Notes: generated from the letters alone by a model not told the origin. A stretch of 15,445 nt of DNA from an uncultured Lachnobacterium sp. (GCA_900548765.1 URLU01000034.1:1-15445); one strand, 5' to 3'. Shown: positions 7,775 to 15,445, counted from the first letter of the stretch. A program made the numbers and translations.

Positions 7775-8551
7775 ATGGCAGGATACAAGGTAGAGATATG
7801 TGGTGTGAACACCTCAAAGCTTCCTATGCTTAAAGATGAGGAAAAGGATGAGTTATTTGTTCTGATAAAAAATGGTGATATGGAAGCAAGGGATAAATAT
7901 ATAAAGGGTAATCTGCGGCTGGTTCTCTCCATCATCAAGCGTTTCTCAAATCACAATGAAAACCCAGATGATTTGTTTCAGATTGGCTGCATCGGCTTAA
8001 TCAAGTCAATTGACAATTTCAACCCTAATGTAGGTGTTAAGTTTTCCACATATGCTGTTCCTATGATAATTGGCGAAATCAGGCGTTTTCTGCGCGACAA
8101 CAGTGCTTACCGGATTCCCCGCTCCCTAAGAGACACTGCCTACAAGGCTATTCATTCGAGAGAACTGCTCTCCCGCGAGACTCTGCGCGAGCCCACTATT
8201 GATGAAGTGTCAGAGGATTGTGGTATACCAAAGCAGGATATCCTCTATGCTCTGGATGCAATACAGACTCCCCTCTCACTTTTCGACCCTGTATACAGCG
8301 ATGGCGGTGACACCTTATATGTCATGGACCAGATATCTGACAAGAAAAATAAAGAGGAAAACTGGGTTAAAAATCTGGCACTTGAAGCCGCGCTTAACAC
8401 TCTTGATGACAGGGATGAGCAGATAATAAAACTGCGTTTTTTTGAGGGGAAAACCCAGATTGAGGTTGCGGAGGAAATCCACATCTCCCAAGCCCAGGTC
8501 TCACGCCTCGAAAAAAACGCACTCAAAAGCATGTATCAGTATTTAAAATAG
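7775..8551 (+). CDS. sigG: RNA polymerase sporulation sigma factor SigG
   Basis: Sigma-G directs late transcription in the forespore. The 258-residue protein begins with KVEICGVNTSKLP (residues 5-17), an N-terminal signature characteristic of SigG. Region 2 lies at about 40-115 with NLRLVLSIIKRF, DDLFQIGCIGLIKSID and KFSTYAVPMIIGEIRRFLRD. Region 3 follows, and region 4 ends in a helix-turn-helix with QAQVSRLEK (239-247). The start is the ATG at 7775-7777, preceded by AAAGGAGGA; longer in-frame readings upstream cover the promoter region and show no sigma-like sequence. A sigma-F-type promoter is visible upstream. In Bacillus and many clostridia sigG follows sigE in the same direction. Here it is convergent and separated from sigE by a metallo-hydrolase gene, only 17 bases from that gene's end, with no obvious terminator between. 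Confidence 0.97.
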   Translation: MAGYKVEICGVNTSKLPMLKDEEKDELFVLIKNGDMEARDKYIKGNLRLVLSIIKRFSNHNENPDDLFQIGCIGLIKSIDNFNPNVGVKFSTYAVPMIIGEIRRFLRDNSAYRIPRSLRDTAYKAIHSRELLSRETLREPTIDEVSEDCGIPKQDILYALDAIQTPLSLFDPVYSDGGDTLYVMDQISDKKNKEENWVKNLALEAALNTLDDRDEQIIKLRFFEGKTQIEVAEEIHISQAQVSRLEKNALKSMYQYLK

Positions 8552-8568
8552 CGACACAGAATTTTACA

Positions 8569-10176
8569 TTATCTATCCCATTTATCACACAGAGCATTGA
8601 TCTGGTCTGCAAATTTTGCCAGATCTTTGTTCGCCATGCCCTGACACTTTTTGATAACAGACATAAGTCTCTCTCCAGCGATAATAAGCCTGTCAAAGAC
8701 TGTTGATGCCGCCTTGAAGCTGCCGGTCTTGGTCTTCTTCTCAACAAGCTCTCTGCTGCCCTCCTGTATGCACTGTCCAGTGATTAAATCATATGCATCT
8801 CCACTGTATGGTGCATATGCATCATAGCCTAATTCCTCTTTGATGTGACCTGCAAAGCTTACTGCCGCACTCTCATCACCATGGACTACAAAGACCTTCT
8901 TAGGAGCTGTCTTTAAAGCACTGATCCACTTGGTCAGGTTATTCATGTCTGCATGACCGCTTATGCCAGGCAGGTTTACTATATTTGCCTTGACCTCAAT
9001 TTCCTCGCCAAATAGCCTTACCTTGCTCGCTCCGTTTAAAAGGTTATAGCCCAGTGTTCCCGGTACCTGATAACCAACAAACAGGACTGTTGAATCTGCC
9101 CGCCACAGGTTATGCTTTAAGTGATGCCTGATTCTTCCGGCTTCACACATACCTGATGCCGAAAGGATTACCTTTGGCTTCGAGTCAAAGTTAATCATCT
9201 TTGAATCGTCAGATGTGATAGATACCTTTAAGCCCTCAAATCTAATCGGATTGATGCCCTGCCTTATAAGCTCAAGTGCATCATCATTGAAGCAGTCACT
9301 GACATTCTCGTTAAATATATTTGTCGCCTCAACTGCCAGCGGGCTGTCTACATATACATCAAAGCTTGGATATTCAGGCAACAAACCCTCTGTTTTTATT
9401 CTCCTGATAAAATACAGCATCTCCTGTGTTCTGCCTACTGAAAAGGCTGGTATGACCAGATTGCCACCTTTGGTAAAGGTCATATTAATAATCTTTGCCA
9501 GCTCCACTGCGTAATCAGGCGGTGTCTCATGCAGTCTGTTGCCGTATGTGGACTCCATGATGACATAGTCCGCATCATCCACATATACCGGATTCTTGAT
9601 AAGCGGTCTGTTACCATTTCCTATATCACCTGAAAACAGAAGCTTCCTGGTCTCCCCCTCCTCTGTAACCCACATCTCAATTGATGATGAGCCTAAGAGG
9701 TGTCCCGCGTCCACGAACCTGACCTTTAGACCCTCTGTGACATTTATCACGTCATTGTAGTCACATGGTATGAAATGCTCCATAACCCCAATCGCATCAT
9801 TAACATCATACATTGGCGTTATCTCGGGCCTGCCTGCTCGTCTCGCCTTACGGTTTCTCCACTCTGCTTCAAACTCCTGAATATGAGCTGAATCCTTGAG
9901 CATAATGCTACACAAGTCTGTAGTAGCCTTTGTTGCAAAAATCTTCCCCCTGAATCCATGATTATACAACAAAGGTAATAAACCCGAATGGTCAATGTGT
10001 GCATGGGTTACAAACACATAATCAACCAATGACGCATTAACCGGAATAGACTGGTTAACATACAAGTCCGGTCCCTGCTCCATACCACAGTCCACCAGCA
10101 CATGTGTATCACCAAATTTCACATAGTGACAGCTGCCGGTAACCTCTCTGTCAGCCCCCAAAAACTCCAATACCAT
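8569..10176 (-). CDS. Beta-CASP metallo-beta-lactamase-fold hydrolase, likely RNA-processing
   Basis: The 535-residue protein has a metallo-beta-lactamase fold with the zinc motif HAHIDH at residues 58-63, H159 in DAGHLLGS and D184 in SGDIG. An inserted beta-CASP domain follows, with MESTYG at 207-212, H408 in SGHAD and H432 in VHGDE. All metal ligands are present, so it should be active. Relatives include CPSF73-like and KH-less prokaryotic RNases of this class, acting on RNA in the cytoplasm; a specific substrate cannot be assigned. Residues 480-535 form a charged helical tail that I do not recognise. The ATG has GGAG 8 bases upstream. It starts 43 bases after the sigE stop with no terminator visible, so it may be expressed with spoIIGA-sigE. 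A weak TATGCT/AGCATA pairing (10189-10219) spans that gap. Confidence 0.92.
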   Translation of the reverse strand: MVLEFLGADREVTGSCHYVKFGDTHVLVDCGMEQGPDLYVNQSIPVNASLVDYVFVTHAHIDHSGLLPLLYNHGFRGKIFATKATTDLCSIMLKDSAHIQEFEAEWRNRKARRAGRPEITPMYDVNDAIGVMEHFIPCDYNDVINVTEGLKVRFVDAGHLLGSSSIEMWVTEEGETRKLLFSGDIGNGNRPLIKNPVYVDDADYVIMESTYGNRLHETPPDYAVELAKIINMTFTKGGNLVIPAFSVGRTQEMLYFIRRIKTEGLLPEYPSFDVYVDSPLAVEATNIFNENVSDCFNDDALELIRQGINPIRFEGLKVSITSDDSKMINFDSKPKVILSASGMCEAGRIRHHLKHNLWRADSTVLFVGYQVPGTLGYNLLNGASKVRLFGEEIEVKANIVNLPGISGHADMNNLTKWISALKTAPKKVFVVHGDESAAVSFAGHIKEELGYDAYAPYSGDAYDLITGQCIQEGSRELVEKKTKTGSFKAASTVFDRLIIAGERLMSVIKKCQGMANKDLAKFADQINALCDKWDR

Positions 10177-10219
10177 ACTATCATCTCCTATGCTTTTTAT
10201 TTAATTATATTTTAGCATA

Positions 10220-10975
10220 TTAGTAGTGCTTTTGTATTTCTTTTTTTAGTTTATTCATAATTTTTTTCTCCAATCTGGAGATATAAGATTGGGAAATTCC
10301 CAGCAGGTCTGCCACCTCCTTCTGGGTCAGCTCCTTATCGCTTTTCCTGTTAATTCCATACCTTAATTCTATCAGCTTACGCTCCCTCACATCCAGTTTT
10401 TCCATGGCAAGCCTTAAGAGCTCCACTTCCACCTCTGTCTCAATATCCCTGTAGATGACATCTTCATCTGTTCCCATAATATCTGATAAAAGCAGCTCGT
10501 TGCCATCCCAGTCCATGTTGAGAGGTTCATCAAAGGACACCTCAAGCTTCGTCTTATTGTTGCGCCTTAAATACATGAGGATTTCATTTTCTATGCATCT
10601 GGACGCGTAGGTCGCAAGCTTTATGTTCTTATCCGGGTCAAAGGTATTGATTCCTTTTATAAGCCCTATAGCCCCTATAGAAATCAAATCCTCCACTCCA
10701 ACGCCTGTGTTTTCAAACTTCTTTGCAAGATAGACAACAAGCCTTAGATTATGGGATATAAGCTGTTCTCTTGCTTCATCACGGGTGTACTTGCTGTCAC
10801 TGCTGTTTTTACTGGACAGGGCAATTATGCACATATTTTCCTGTCCCTTCTCAAGGGGTGGTGGCAGAACATCCCCGCCTCCTATGTAAAAAACCTCATC
10901 CATATCATCAAATTGCTGTCTGATTTTTCTTGCGAAAAGTAACCATTTCTCTTTAATCGCCAAAAACATTTTCAT
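10220..10975 (-). CDS. sigE: RNA polymerase sporulation sigma factor SigE precursor
   Basis: Sigma-E is the early mother-cell sigma factor, made as an inactive membrane-associated precursor. Residues 1-29 are a basic, hydrophobic pro-sequence ending before FYIGG, the region cleaved by SpoIIGA in the Bacillus homologue. [34 protein letters not shown] and [20 protein letters not shown] form region 2. [19 protein letters not shown] follows, and region 4 ends with [14 protein letters not shown]. Between LPPPL and NLRLVV there are about 8 more residues than in B. subtilis SigE. The ATG at 10973-10975 overlaps the end of spoIIGA by 23 bases and has no recognisable ribosome site, so translation is probably coupled to spoIIGA. 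A second ATG two codons later has none either. The gene pair spoIIGA-sigE is the conserved arrangement. Confidence 0.97.
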   Translation of the reverse strand: MKMFLAIKEKWLLFARKIRQQFDDMDEVFYIGGGDVLPPPLEKGQENMCIIALSSKNSSDSKYTRDEAREQLISHNLRLVVYLAKKFENTGVGVEDLISIGAIGLIKGINTFDPDKNIKLATYASRCIENEILMYLRRNNKTKLEVSFDEPLNMDWDGNELLLSDIMGTDEDVIYRDIETEVEVELLRLAMEKLDVRERKLIELRYGINRKSDKELTQKEVADLLGISQSYISRLEKKIMNKLKKEIQKHY

Positions 10976-11711
10976 TCAATATTATCTTATACATTTTATT
11001 TTCAAAACATTTTTCTGAGACAGCCAATAAGGATTTACCCAGTTTTCTTTCCTTTCTGCCTTCTTTAATAGTCATATTCTGAACCTCATACACCCTAATC
11101 CTTCCATTCCTGTCGTTTATTGTCTCATAGCCTATATCTCCCTGATAGCTGCAGGATATGCCCTCTAGCAGCTCGCCTGATATTATGCTTATTCCTCTTC
11201 CATCTGTTTTGTCCGACAGCCTGTTTCCTGAATCATAGAGGGCAGGAATCCAGTCACCATCATTGATTCTGACTTCATAAATATTTTTGAGTTTTACCCG
11301 CTGTCTGCCCAGATATGCTATCAGCAGATAACCTATAATAACCGCCACTGCGATATATATGCCATTTATTTCCGGCAGGGCATAGACTACACCGCCCACT
11401 ATAAAAGTCACAATAAGGCTCAAAAGATAAAGCCTGATGCCAGAAGCCTGTGCCTTGTTTCTGCTTAAAATATAATTAAAGACCGGAATTATCACAAGGG
11501 CACTTACAGCCTTATACATCCAGAATTCTGGCAGGACAAGCAGCGCAATCACCTGGCAGATACTGCTTCCAAGTGTAACAGCTGCTATTCTTTTCAAATG
11601 ACCTGATATGTATATTTTGGAAAGCTTACAGGTAAGAATATAGATTACGAGATTAGCAAAAAAACAGTTTAGAAAATATGTATCGAGATAAAATGCATAG
11701 ATATTTTCCAC
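10953..11711 (-). CDS. spoIIGA: Sigma-E processing peptidase SpoIIGA
   Basis: SpoIIGA is a membrane aspartic protease at the sporulation septum that removes the SigE pro-sequence. With the start used here it has 252 residues. About five membrane helices lie within residues 5-136, beginning [20 protein letters not shown], and a cytoplasmic protease domain follows. The catalytic motif ALYDSGNRL (157-165) carries Asp160, the counterpart of the DTGN aspartate of the family. I start at the GTG at 11709-11711, with GGAAG just upstream, because the protein then aligns with SpoIIGA N-termini. A longer in-frame reading to an ATG at 11840 would cross the ftsZ terminator and the promoter and gives an unconvincing 43-residue extension. 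It overlaps sigE by 23 bases. A candidate Spo0A-dependent promoter lies immediately upstream. Confidence 0.93.
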   Translation of the reverse strand: MENIYAFYLDTYFLNCFFANLVIYILTCKLSKIYISGHLKRIAAVTLGSSICQVIALLVLPEFWMYKAVSALVIIPVFNYILSRNKAQASGIRLYLLSLIVTFIVGGVVYALPEINGIYIAVAVIIGYLLIAYLGRQRVKLKNIYEVRINDGDWIPALYDSGNRLSDKTDGRGISIISGELLEGISCSYQGDIGYETINDRNGRIRVYEVQNMTIKEGRKERKLGKSLLAVSEKCFENKMYKIILNENVFGD

Positions 11712-11736
11712 CTCACTTCCATATATTATACGAATG

Positions 11737-11783
11737 ATAATATCAATGAGCGATGGAATATTTTGACAGAACATGACGACAAA
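11737..11783 (-). promoter_or_regulatory. Candidate Spo0A-activated promoter of spoIIGA-sigE
   Basis: On the minus strand two sequences resemble the 0A box (TTTGTCRAA): TTTGTCGTCA (11774-11783) and TCTGTCAAAA (11761-11770), spaced 13 bases apart. A -10-like TATTAT lies at 11737-11742. There is no good -35 at 17 bases; the second box occupies that place. This resembles the B. subtilis spoIIG promoter, where Spo0A boxes overlap a poorly placed -35. A perfect TATAAT at 11725-11730 is an alternative -10, but it would leave almost no leader before the GTG start. Confidence 0.5.
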
Positions 11784-11789
11784 AATGTT

Positions 11790-11832
11790 TACAAAATATA
11801 AATACAGAACCTGCCAGTGGCAGGTTCTGTAT
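11790..11832 (-). terminator. Rho-independent terminator of ftsZ
   Basis: A nearly perfect palindrome at 11802-11832 has arms ATACAGAACCTGCC and GGCAGGTTCTGTAT, giving a 14-bp stem with a 3-base loop. On the minus strand it is followed by TTTATATTTTG. It starts 20 bases after the ftsZ stop and separates ftsZ from spoIIGA. Confidence 0.85.
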
Positions 11833-11852
11833 GTGTCCATATCTGACTATGA

Positions 11853-13097
11853 TTATTTTCTTGAGTTCTTTAAGAAATCAGGAATGTTAATCTCAACTGG
11901 TTTTACATTGCTTGTAGGCTGTGCTGGCTTCTGAATACCAGTGAATCCGTTTCTAGGTGCAGTAGTTGTTGTTGAAGCACCTACGCCTGTATGTAAACCA
12001 GCTGTTGTAGCTGCTGTCGAATTCAAAACGCCTGCAGTGCTTGTTGAATGCAGTCCATTTGTTGTTGCAGCTGTCCTGGTCTGCTGCTGTGCAGGGTATG
12101 TCATTCTGCTTGCCATTGAAGATGCAACGCTTGCTGCGCTTGGTTTGCCGCTCTCAAGACCTGTAGCAATAACTGTGATTGTAGCCTCATCCGTCATTGT
12201 CTCGTCATACTTAGCACCGAAAATGATATTTGCATCATCTCCTGCCAAATCCTGTACATAGCTTGCAGCGTCATTGGCATCCATAAGGGAAATATCTCCC
12301 GAAATATTGATGATTACATGTGAAGCTCCGTTGATTGTTGTCTCAAGAAGTGGAGATGCAACTGCGAGCTTAACTGCCTCGATTGCTTTCTCATCACCCT
12401 TGGCATTACCAATACCGATATGAGCCATTCCCTTGTCCTTCATAACAGTCTGTACATCTGCAAAGTCAAGGTTAATAAGTGCTGGTAAGTTAATAAGGTC
12501 TGTAATTCCCTGTACTGCCTGCTGTAATACTTCATCTGCCTTTTTGAGTGCATCCGGCATAGTAGTACGACGATCTACAATCTCAAGAAGCTTGTCATTA
12601 GGGATGACAATAAGAGTATCAACATTCTCTTTAAGTCTGTCAATACCTGAAACAGCATTAATCATTCTCTGTTTTGCTTCAAACTTGAATGGCTTTGTAA
12701 CTACTCCTACAGTGAGGATTCCCTGTTCCTTTGCGAGTTTGGCAACTACAGGTGCTGCACCTGTTCCGGTTCCACCACCCATTCCGCATGTAACGAATAC
12801 CATATCAGCTCCCTTGATGGCTGCTGATAATTCCTCTGCGCTCTCTTCTGCTGCCTTTGCACCGATTTCAGGCTGTGCTCCGGCACCAAGTCCTTTTGTA
12901 AGCTTCTCACCGATCTGGATAAGCTGTGGTGCCTTACAAAGCTGTAAAGCCTGTTTATCTGTGTTGATGCCGATAAACTCGACTCCACCAATATTCTCAT
13001 CAATCATTCTATTTACTGCATTGTTACCAGCACCGCCGACTCCTATTACAATAATCTTTGCGCTAGCATCTGCTTCTGTTGTTCTAATCTCAAGCAA
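11853..13097 (-). CDS. ftsZ: Cell division protein FtsZ
   Basis: FtsZ is the tubulin-like GTPase that forms the division ring at midcell and, in sporulation, at the pole. The 414-residue protein has [14 protein letters not shown] at about 18-31 and the GTP-binding signature GGGTGTG at 107-113. The T7 loop [10 protein letters not shown] follows in the second domain. A linker of roughly 85 residues, rich in Thr, Ala, Ser and Gly, precedes the conserved C-terminal peptide [10 protein letters not shown] that binds membrane tethers. I start at the TTG at 13095-13097: AGGAGG lies 8 bases upstream and [19 protein letters not shown] matches the start of other FtsZ proteins. An upstream in-frame TTG would add 9 residues and read through that ribosome site. 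The gene has its own promoter and terminator. No ftsA is adjacent, so another tether such as SepF is likely (inference). Confidence 0.97.
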   Translation of the reverse strand: MLEIRTTEADASAKIIVIGVGGAGNNAVNRMIDENIGGVEFIGINTDKQALQLCKAPQLIQIGEKLTKGLGAGAQPEIGAKAAEESAEELSAAIKGADMVFVTCGMGGGTGTGAAPVVAKLAKEQGILTVGVVTKPFKFEAKQRMINAVSGIDRLKENVDTLIVIPNDKLLEIVDRRTTMPDALKKADEVLQQAVQGITDLINLPALINLDFADVQTVMKDKGMAHIGIGNAKGDEKAIEAVKLAVASPLLETTINGASHVIINISGDISLMDANDAASYVQDLAGDDANIIFGAKYDETMTDEATITVIATGLESGKPSAASVASSMASRMTYPAQQQTRTAATTNGLHSTSTAGVLNSTAATTAGLHTGVGASTTTTAPRNGFTGIQKPAQPTSNVKPVEINIPDFLKNSRK

Positions 13098-13164
13098 AGG
13101 TATTTCCTCCTGTTTCTTTCCCAAATTTATATAAATGCATTCTTATCAAAATCTCATATAGTCT

Positions 13165-13193
13165 ATAATATATTTTTTCCTGCAAATAATCAA
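13165..13193 (-). promoter_or_regulatory. Sigma-A-type promoter of ftsZ
   Basis: TTGATT (13188-13193) and TATTAT (13165-13170) are spaced by 17 bases on the minus strand. The transcript would begin near 13158, giving a leader of about 60 bases. No terminator is visible after divIB, so read-through from the murD-ftsW-divIB unit could add to ftsZ expression. Confidence 0.65.
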
Positions 13194-13216
13194 CACAAAA
13201 TTATGATTTTTTTGCA

Positions 13217-13963
13217 TTATTCATTCTTTTGAAACACAATATTTGTATTTTCTTCATTCCAATCCTCTAAATGTAGTGTTCCACCCATTCCTGAGAGGTC
13301 TGGCATTATGGTTGCGAGCCGCTCCACCTTCTTGGTCAGCAGGTCCGTATCGCCTATAAGCACTGATATGCTGCCATAGGTGAGCACGGGAGCATTGTCC
13401 ACCCCGTAGGTTATTTTATCAGGTACCAAATCCTTGCGCTTTAGTGCCTGTGTCAGCGACAAAATATTCTTTAAATCAGATGATTTAATGGGCAGCTTCT
13501 CATACAGGACTACCTCATCGCAGGATATTCCATCAATCTGGGGCACATCAGCTATGATATTGGATGATGTCTCAACCACGATTCCATCCTTGTCAAAATA
13601 AGCATTTTCGTTGATATCAGGGATATACACATATCCCATCATGCCCTTTTCATAGACAGAAATATGCAATGTATGAGGATTATCCAGAGTGACTTCCATG
13701 GTGTCTACAAAGGGTATCTCATCCGTGTCTATAAATTTATATTTCAAAAATACATACAGGGAATTCCAGGAGTATTCATCATTTAAGACTACCTTCTGGA
13801 TGGATTCCGAGTCGTAAAGCACATTGCCTTCAACCACCACATTCTTCACCGTAAAAAGCTTAAACGCCACAGCAAACAGAATTCCAAGTATGATTGCTAT
13901 TATAAGAATGGCCTTAAGGATAAAATGTCTTCTCTTTTTTCTTTTTCTCTGTTCTCTAATCAT
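13217..13963 (-). CDS. divIB: Cell division protein DivIB/FtsQ
   Basis: DivIB (FtsQ) is a bitopic membrane protein that stabilises the septal complex with FtsL and DivIC. The 248-residue product begins with a very basic tail (MIREQRKRKKRRH) and has one membrane helix at about 14-36. A POTRA domain follows (about 37-105, starting FTVKNVVVEGNVLYDSESI), then an extracellular beta domain. The arrangement matches a short FtsQ/DivIB. The ATG comes 4 bases after the ftsW stop. Only a weak GAG-type ribosome site, inside the end of ftsW, is present, so coupling to ftsW translation is likely. In B. subtilis murG and murB stand between spoVE and divIB; here they are absent. It is followed by ftsZ with a separate promoter. 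Confidence 0.92.
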   Translation of the reverse strand: MIREQRKRKKRRHFILKAILIIAIILGILFAVAFKLFTVKNVVVEGNVLYDSESIQKVVLNDEYSWNSLYVFLKYKFIDTDEIPFVDTMEVTLDNPHTLHISVYEKGMMGYVYIPDINENAYFDKDGIVVETSSNIIADVPQIDGISCDEVVLYEKLPIKSSDLKNILSLTQALKRKDLVPDKITYGVDNAPVLTYGSISVLIGDTDLLTKKVERLATIMPDLSGMGGTLHLEDWNEENTNIVFQKNE

Positions 13964-13967
13964 TTTA

Positions 13968-15107
13968 TTACTCTATGCTTTCCAGTTTGATTCCCCTTGA
14001 CACGCTGAGCACCAATCCCATCTCTGCCATCAGGAATATTATTGAAGTTCCACCATAACTGACAAATGGAAGAATTACACCTGTATTAGGAATTGTATTG
14101 GTAACAACCGCTATATTTAAAATCGCCTGAATTGCAACCTGTGCCATAACACCTACAACCAGCAGTGAACCATACAAATCCTGTGAGTTGTTGGCAATCA
14201 CCATCATTCTCCATATAAGCAGTACAAATAAGAGAATGAGACATATTGCGCCAAACAGTCCCAGTTCTTCACATATAATAGTAAAAATCATATCATTCTG
14301 GGATTCCGGCACATTTCCAAGCTTCTGAAGGCTCTCTCCCAGCCCCTTGCCAAAGAGTCCGCCGGAACCTATGGCATACAGCCCCATCATGGTCTGATAG
14401 CCGCTGTCTCCCGCTGTCTCAGGGTGAAGCCATGCCTTAACTCGGTTTCCTCTGTAGCCGGCAAACAGTATGAAAAATACTATAAATGCCACCCCCAGCA
14501 GTCCCAGAATCACAAAATGTGAATACTTAGGACTTGCCACAAAGAGCATACAGGCTATAATGCCAAATATAATTACTGCGGTACTTAAGTTACTGTAGGC
14601 TACTATTCCAAGCAGCGGTATGGTCATGGCAAATATTTTTGCCAGGGTCTTCCAATCTCCCATCTGCCTTGGCACTTTTTCTATAAGAGCTGCAAGGAAA
14701 ATAATGATTCCAAGCTTTGCCACCTCCGATGGCTGGAAGGAAACCGGTCCTAAGTCAATCCATCTGGATGAACCATGTGAGCTTGAACCGATTCCCGGCA
14801 TAAATACCAGTATACACAGCACAAATGAACCAAAATATGCCAGTGTGCCAAACTTTTTCCATATTCTGTAGTCTATCTTTGCCATGATAAACATCATCAC
14901 GGCTCCCAGTCCTATATTCCTGAGCTGTCTCTTCAGATAATAAGCATCATCACCATATTTATTGGCAGAGATGTAGGCGCTTGAGCTGTAAAGCATGACA
15001 AGTCCGAAGCTTAACAAAAAGATTATAAGAAATAACAGATTATAATCGAAATATGCAATTTTCTTTTTCTTCTCCCTTGGTTTTTCTCTTTGTCCTTCTC
15101 TATTCAC
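13968..15107 (-). CDS. ftsW: FtsW/SpoVE-type peptidoglycan glycosyltransferase
   Basis: This SEDS-family membrane enzyme polymerises lipid II into glycan strands at the septum with a partner class B penicillin-binding protein. The product has about ten membrane helices after a basic N-terminus (GQREKPREKKKK). Family marks are SRWIDLGPVSFQPSEVAKL near residues 115-133, WLHPE.....GYQ near 227-239 and GLGESLQKLGNVPESQNDMIF near 256-276. The aspartate of QNDMIF (about residue 273) is the expected catalytic residue. PFVSYGGTS lies near 348-356. I prefer the GTG at 15105-15107, 8 bases after GGAG; an in-frame TTG one codon earlier is possible. The ribosome site lies in the last codons of murD. The neighbours murD and divIB match the position of spoVE in B. 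subtilis, so it could serve vegetative division, spore cortex synthesis, or both. Confidence 0.94.
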   Translation of the reverse strand: MNREGQREKPREKKKKIAYFDYNLLFLIIFLLSFGLVMLYSSSAYISANKYGDDAYYLKRQLRNIGLGAVMMFIMAKIDYRIWKKFGTLAYFGSFVLCILVFMPGIGSSSHGSSRWIDLGPVSFQPSEVAKLGIIIFLAALIEKVPRQMGDWKTLAKIFAMTIPLLGIVAYSNLSTAVIIFGIIACMLFVASPKYSHFVILGLLGVAFIVFFILFAGYRGNRVKAWLHPETAGDSGYQTMMGLYAIGSGGLFGKGLGESLQKLGNVPESQNDMIFTIICEELGLFGAICLILLFVLLIWRMMVIANNSQDLYGSLLVVGVMAQVAIQAILNIAVVTNTIPNTGVILPFVSYGGTSIIFLMAEMGLVLSVSRGIKLESIE

Positions 15108-15112
15108 CAATA

Positions 15113-15445
15113 TTACTCCTTTAAATTACGAACGATATCCTTAAATATTCTTCCTCTTTCTTCGTAATTTGGAAACATTCCCCAGCTTGCGCATGCCGGT
15201 GAGAGCAAAACTGCGTCCCCGCTCACTGCATGGTCATAGCAGTAATTTATGGCATCCTCAAACTTTTCAAATTTAATTGTATTGTTAAAGCCATGCCTGT
15301 GGGCACAGTCAGCAATCTTGTCTGCTGTCTGACCTATAAGTACAAGTTCCTTTACTTTACCGTCAAAGGCTTCTATCCACTCATCATACTCTGACTGCTT
15401 ATCATATCCACCGCCAATAAGCATTGTAGGTCTGTTCATGGCTCT
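15113..15445 (-). CDS. murD: UDP-N-acetylmuramoylalanine--D-glutamate ligase, C-terminal part
   Basis: Only the last 110 codons are in the window; the gene continues upstream beyond base 15445. The visible part is the C-terminal domain of MurD, which adds D-glutamate to UDP-MurNAc-L-alanine in the cytoplasm. Typical features are PTMLIGGGYDKQSEYDEW, where the lysine and aspartate region helps bind substrate. DAVLLSPACASWGMFPNYEERG, a well-conserved MurD stretch (described here in part), ends near GRIFKDIVRNLKE. An internal ATG at 15437-15439 is not the start; the frame stays open through the window edge. The stop is 5 bases before the ftsW start, and its last codons carry the ftsW ribosome site, so the two genes are in one operon. 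Confidence 0.93.
   Translation of the reverse strand, partial: RAMNRPTMLIGGGYDKQSEYDEWIEAFDGKVKELVLIGQTADKIADCAHRHGFNNTIKFEKFEDAINYCYDHAVSGDAVLLSPACASWGMFPNYEERGRIFKDIVRNLKE

Noticed and set aside
8552..8568. Shared terminator between sigG and the hydrolase gene
   Set aside because: The 17-base gap has no inverted repeat.
10177..10219. TATGCT/AGCATA hairpin between sigE and the hydrolase gene as a terminator
   Set aside because: The stem is short and A/T-rich with a 19-base loop and no T-run behind it.
11712..11840. 43-residue N-terminal extension of spoIIGA to an upstream ATG
   Set aside because: It would translate across the ftsZ terminator and the likely promoter, and the family N-terminus begins at the GTG at 11711.
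12433..13134. Long open frame antisense to ftsZ on the plus strand
   Set aside because: It mirrors FtsZ codon usage on the other strand, has low-complexity Ser/Ala/Pro content, no ribosome site and no recognisable domain.
1..15445. CRISPR array, phage genes, integration sites, tRNA or rRNA genes
   Set aside because: No regularly spaced direct repeats, no integrase-like proteins and no cloverleaf-like sequence were seen.

Overview
The window looks like a low-GC, endospore-forming Clostridia chromosome, most probably a Lachnospiraceae-type gut bacterium. This rests on the spoIIIA genes, spoIIGA-sigE, sigG, a FtsZ with a conserved C-terminal IPDFLKN peptide and a queT-type vitamin transporter. 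I infer the family from gene content and protein style, not from any search. Nearly the whole window is core chromosome. There is no transposase, phage gene, CRISPR array, tRNA or rRNA, and no gap above 300 bases without a gene.

Layout from left to right. (1) 1-1558, minus strand: the start of the spoIIIA operon (spoIIIAA, spoIIIAB, truncated spoIIIAC), which builds the mother-cell part of the channel to the forespore. (2) 1559-1819: a spacer with a perfect 16-bp inverted repeat and the argS terminator. (3) 1820-3613, minus: argS with a strong sigma-A-type promoter. (4) 3772-5874, plus: a chemoreceptor whose C-terminus is a YcgR-like PilZ module, ending at a terminator shared with the convergent queT. 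(5) 5944-7591, minus: queT behind its own promoter and a preQ1-riboswitch-like leader, then an EamA/DMT permease. (6) 7775-8551, plus: sigG behind a candidate sigma-F promoter. (7) 8569-11711, minus: spoIIGA, sigE and a beta-CASP metallo-hydrolase, behind a candidate Spo0A-controlled promoter. (8) 11853-15445, minus: ftsZ with its own promoter and terminator, preceded by divIB, ftsW and the 3' end of murD.

How the parts work together. The right half is a compressed division and cell-wall cluster running straight into sporulation genes. MurD, FtsW and DivIB act in septal peptidoglycan synthesis and FtsZ forms the ring. SpoIIGA is the septal protease that activates pro-sigma-E in the mother cell after asymmetric division. 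SigG is the late forespore factor, and the SpoIIIA proteins are needed for late forespore gene expression. So several steps of the compartment-specific sigma cascade lie within about 15 kb.

I did not find a clearly new system. The observations most worth following up are the chemoreceptor-PilZ fusion, the Spo0A-box promoter just behind the ftsZ terminator, the flipped and separated sigG, the queT leader and the unexplained inverted repeat. Several genes have UUG or GUG starts; I chose starts from Shine-Dalgarno spacing and family N-termini.
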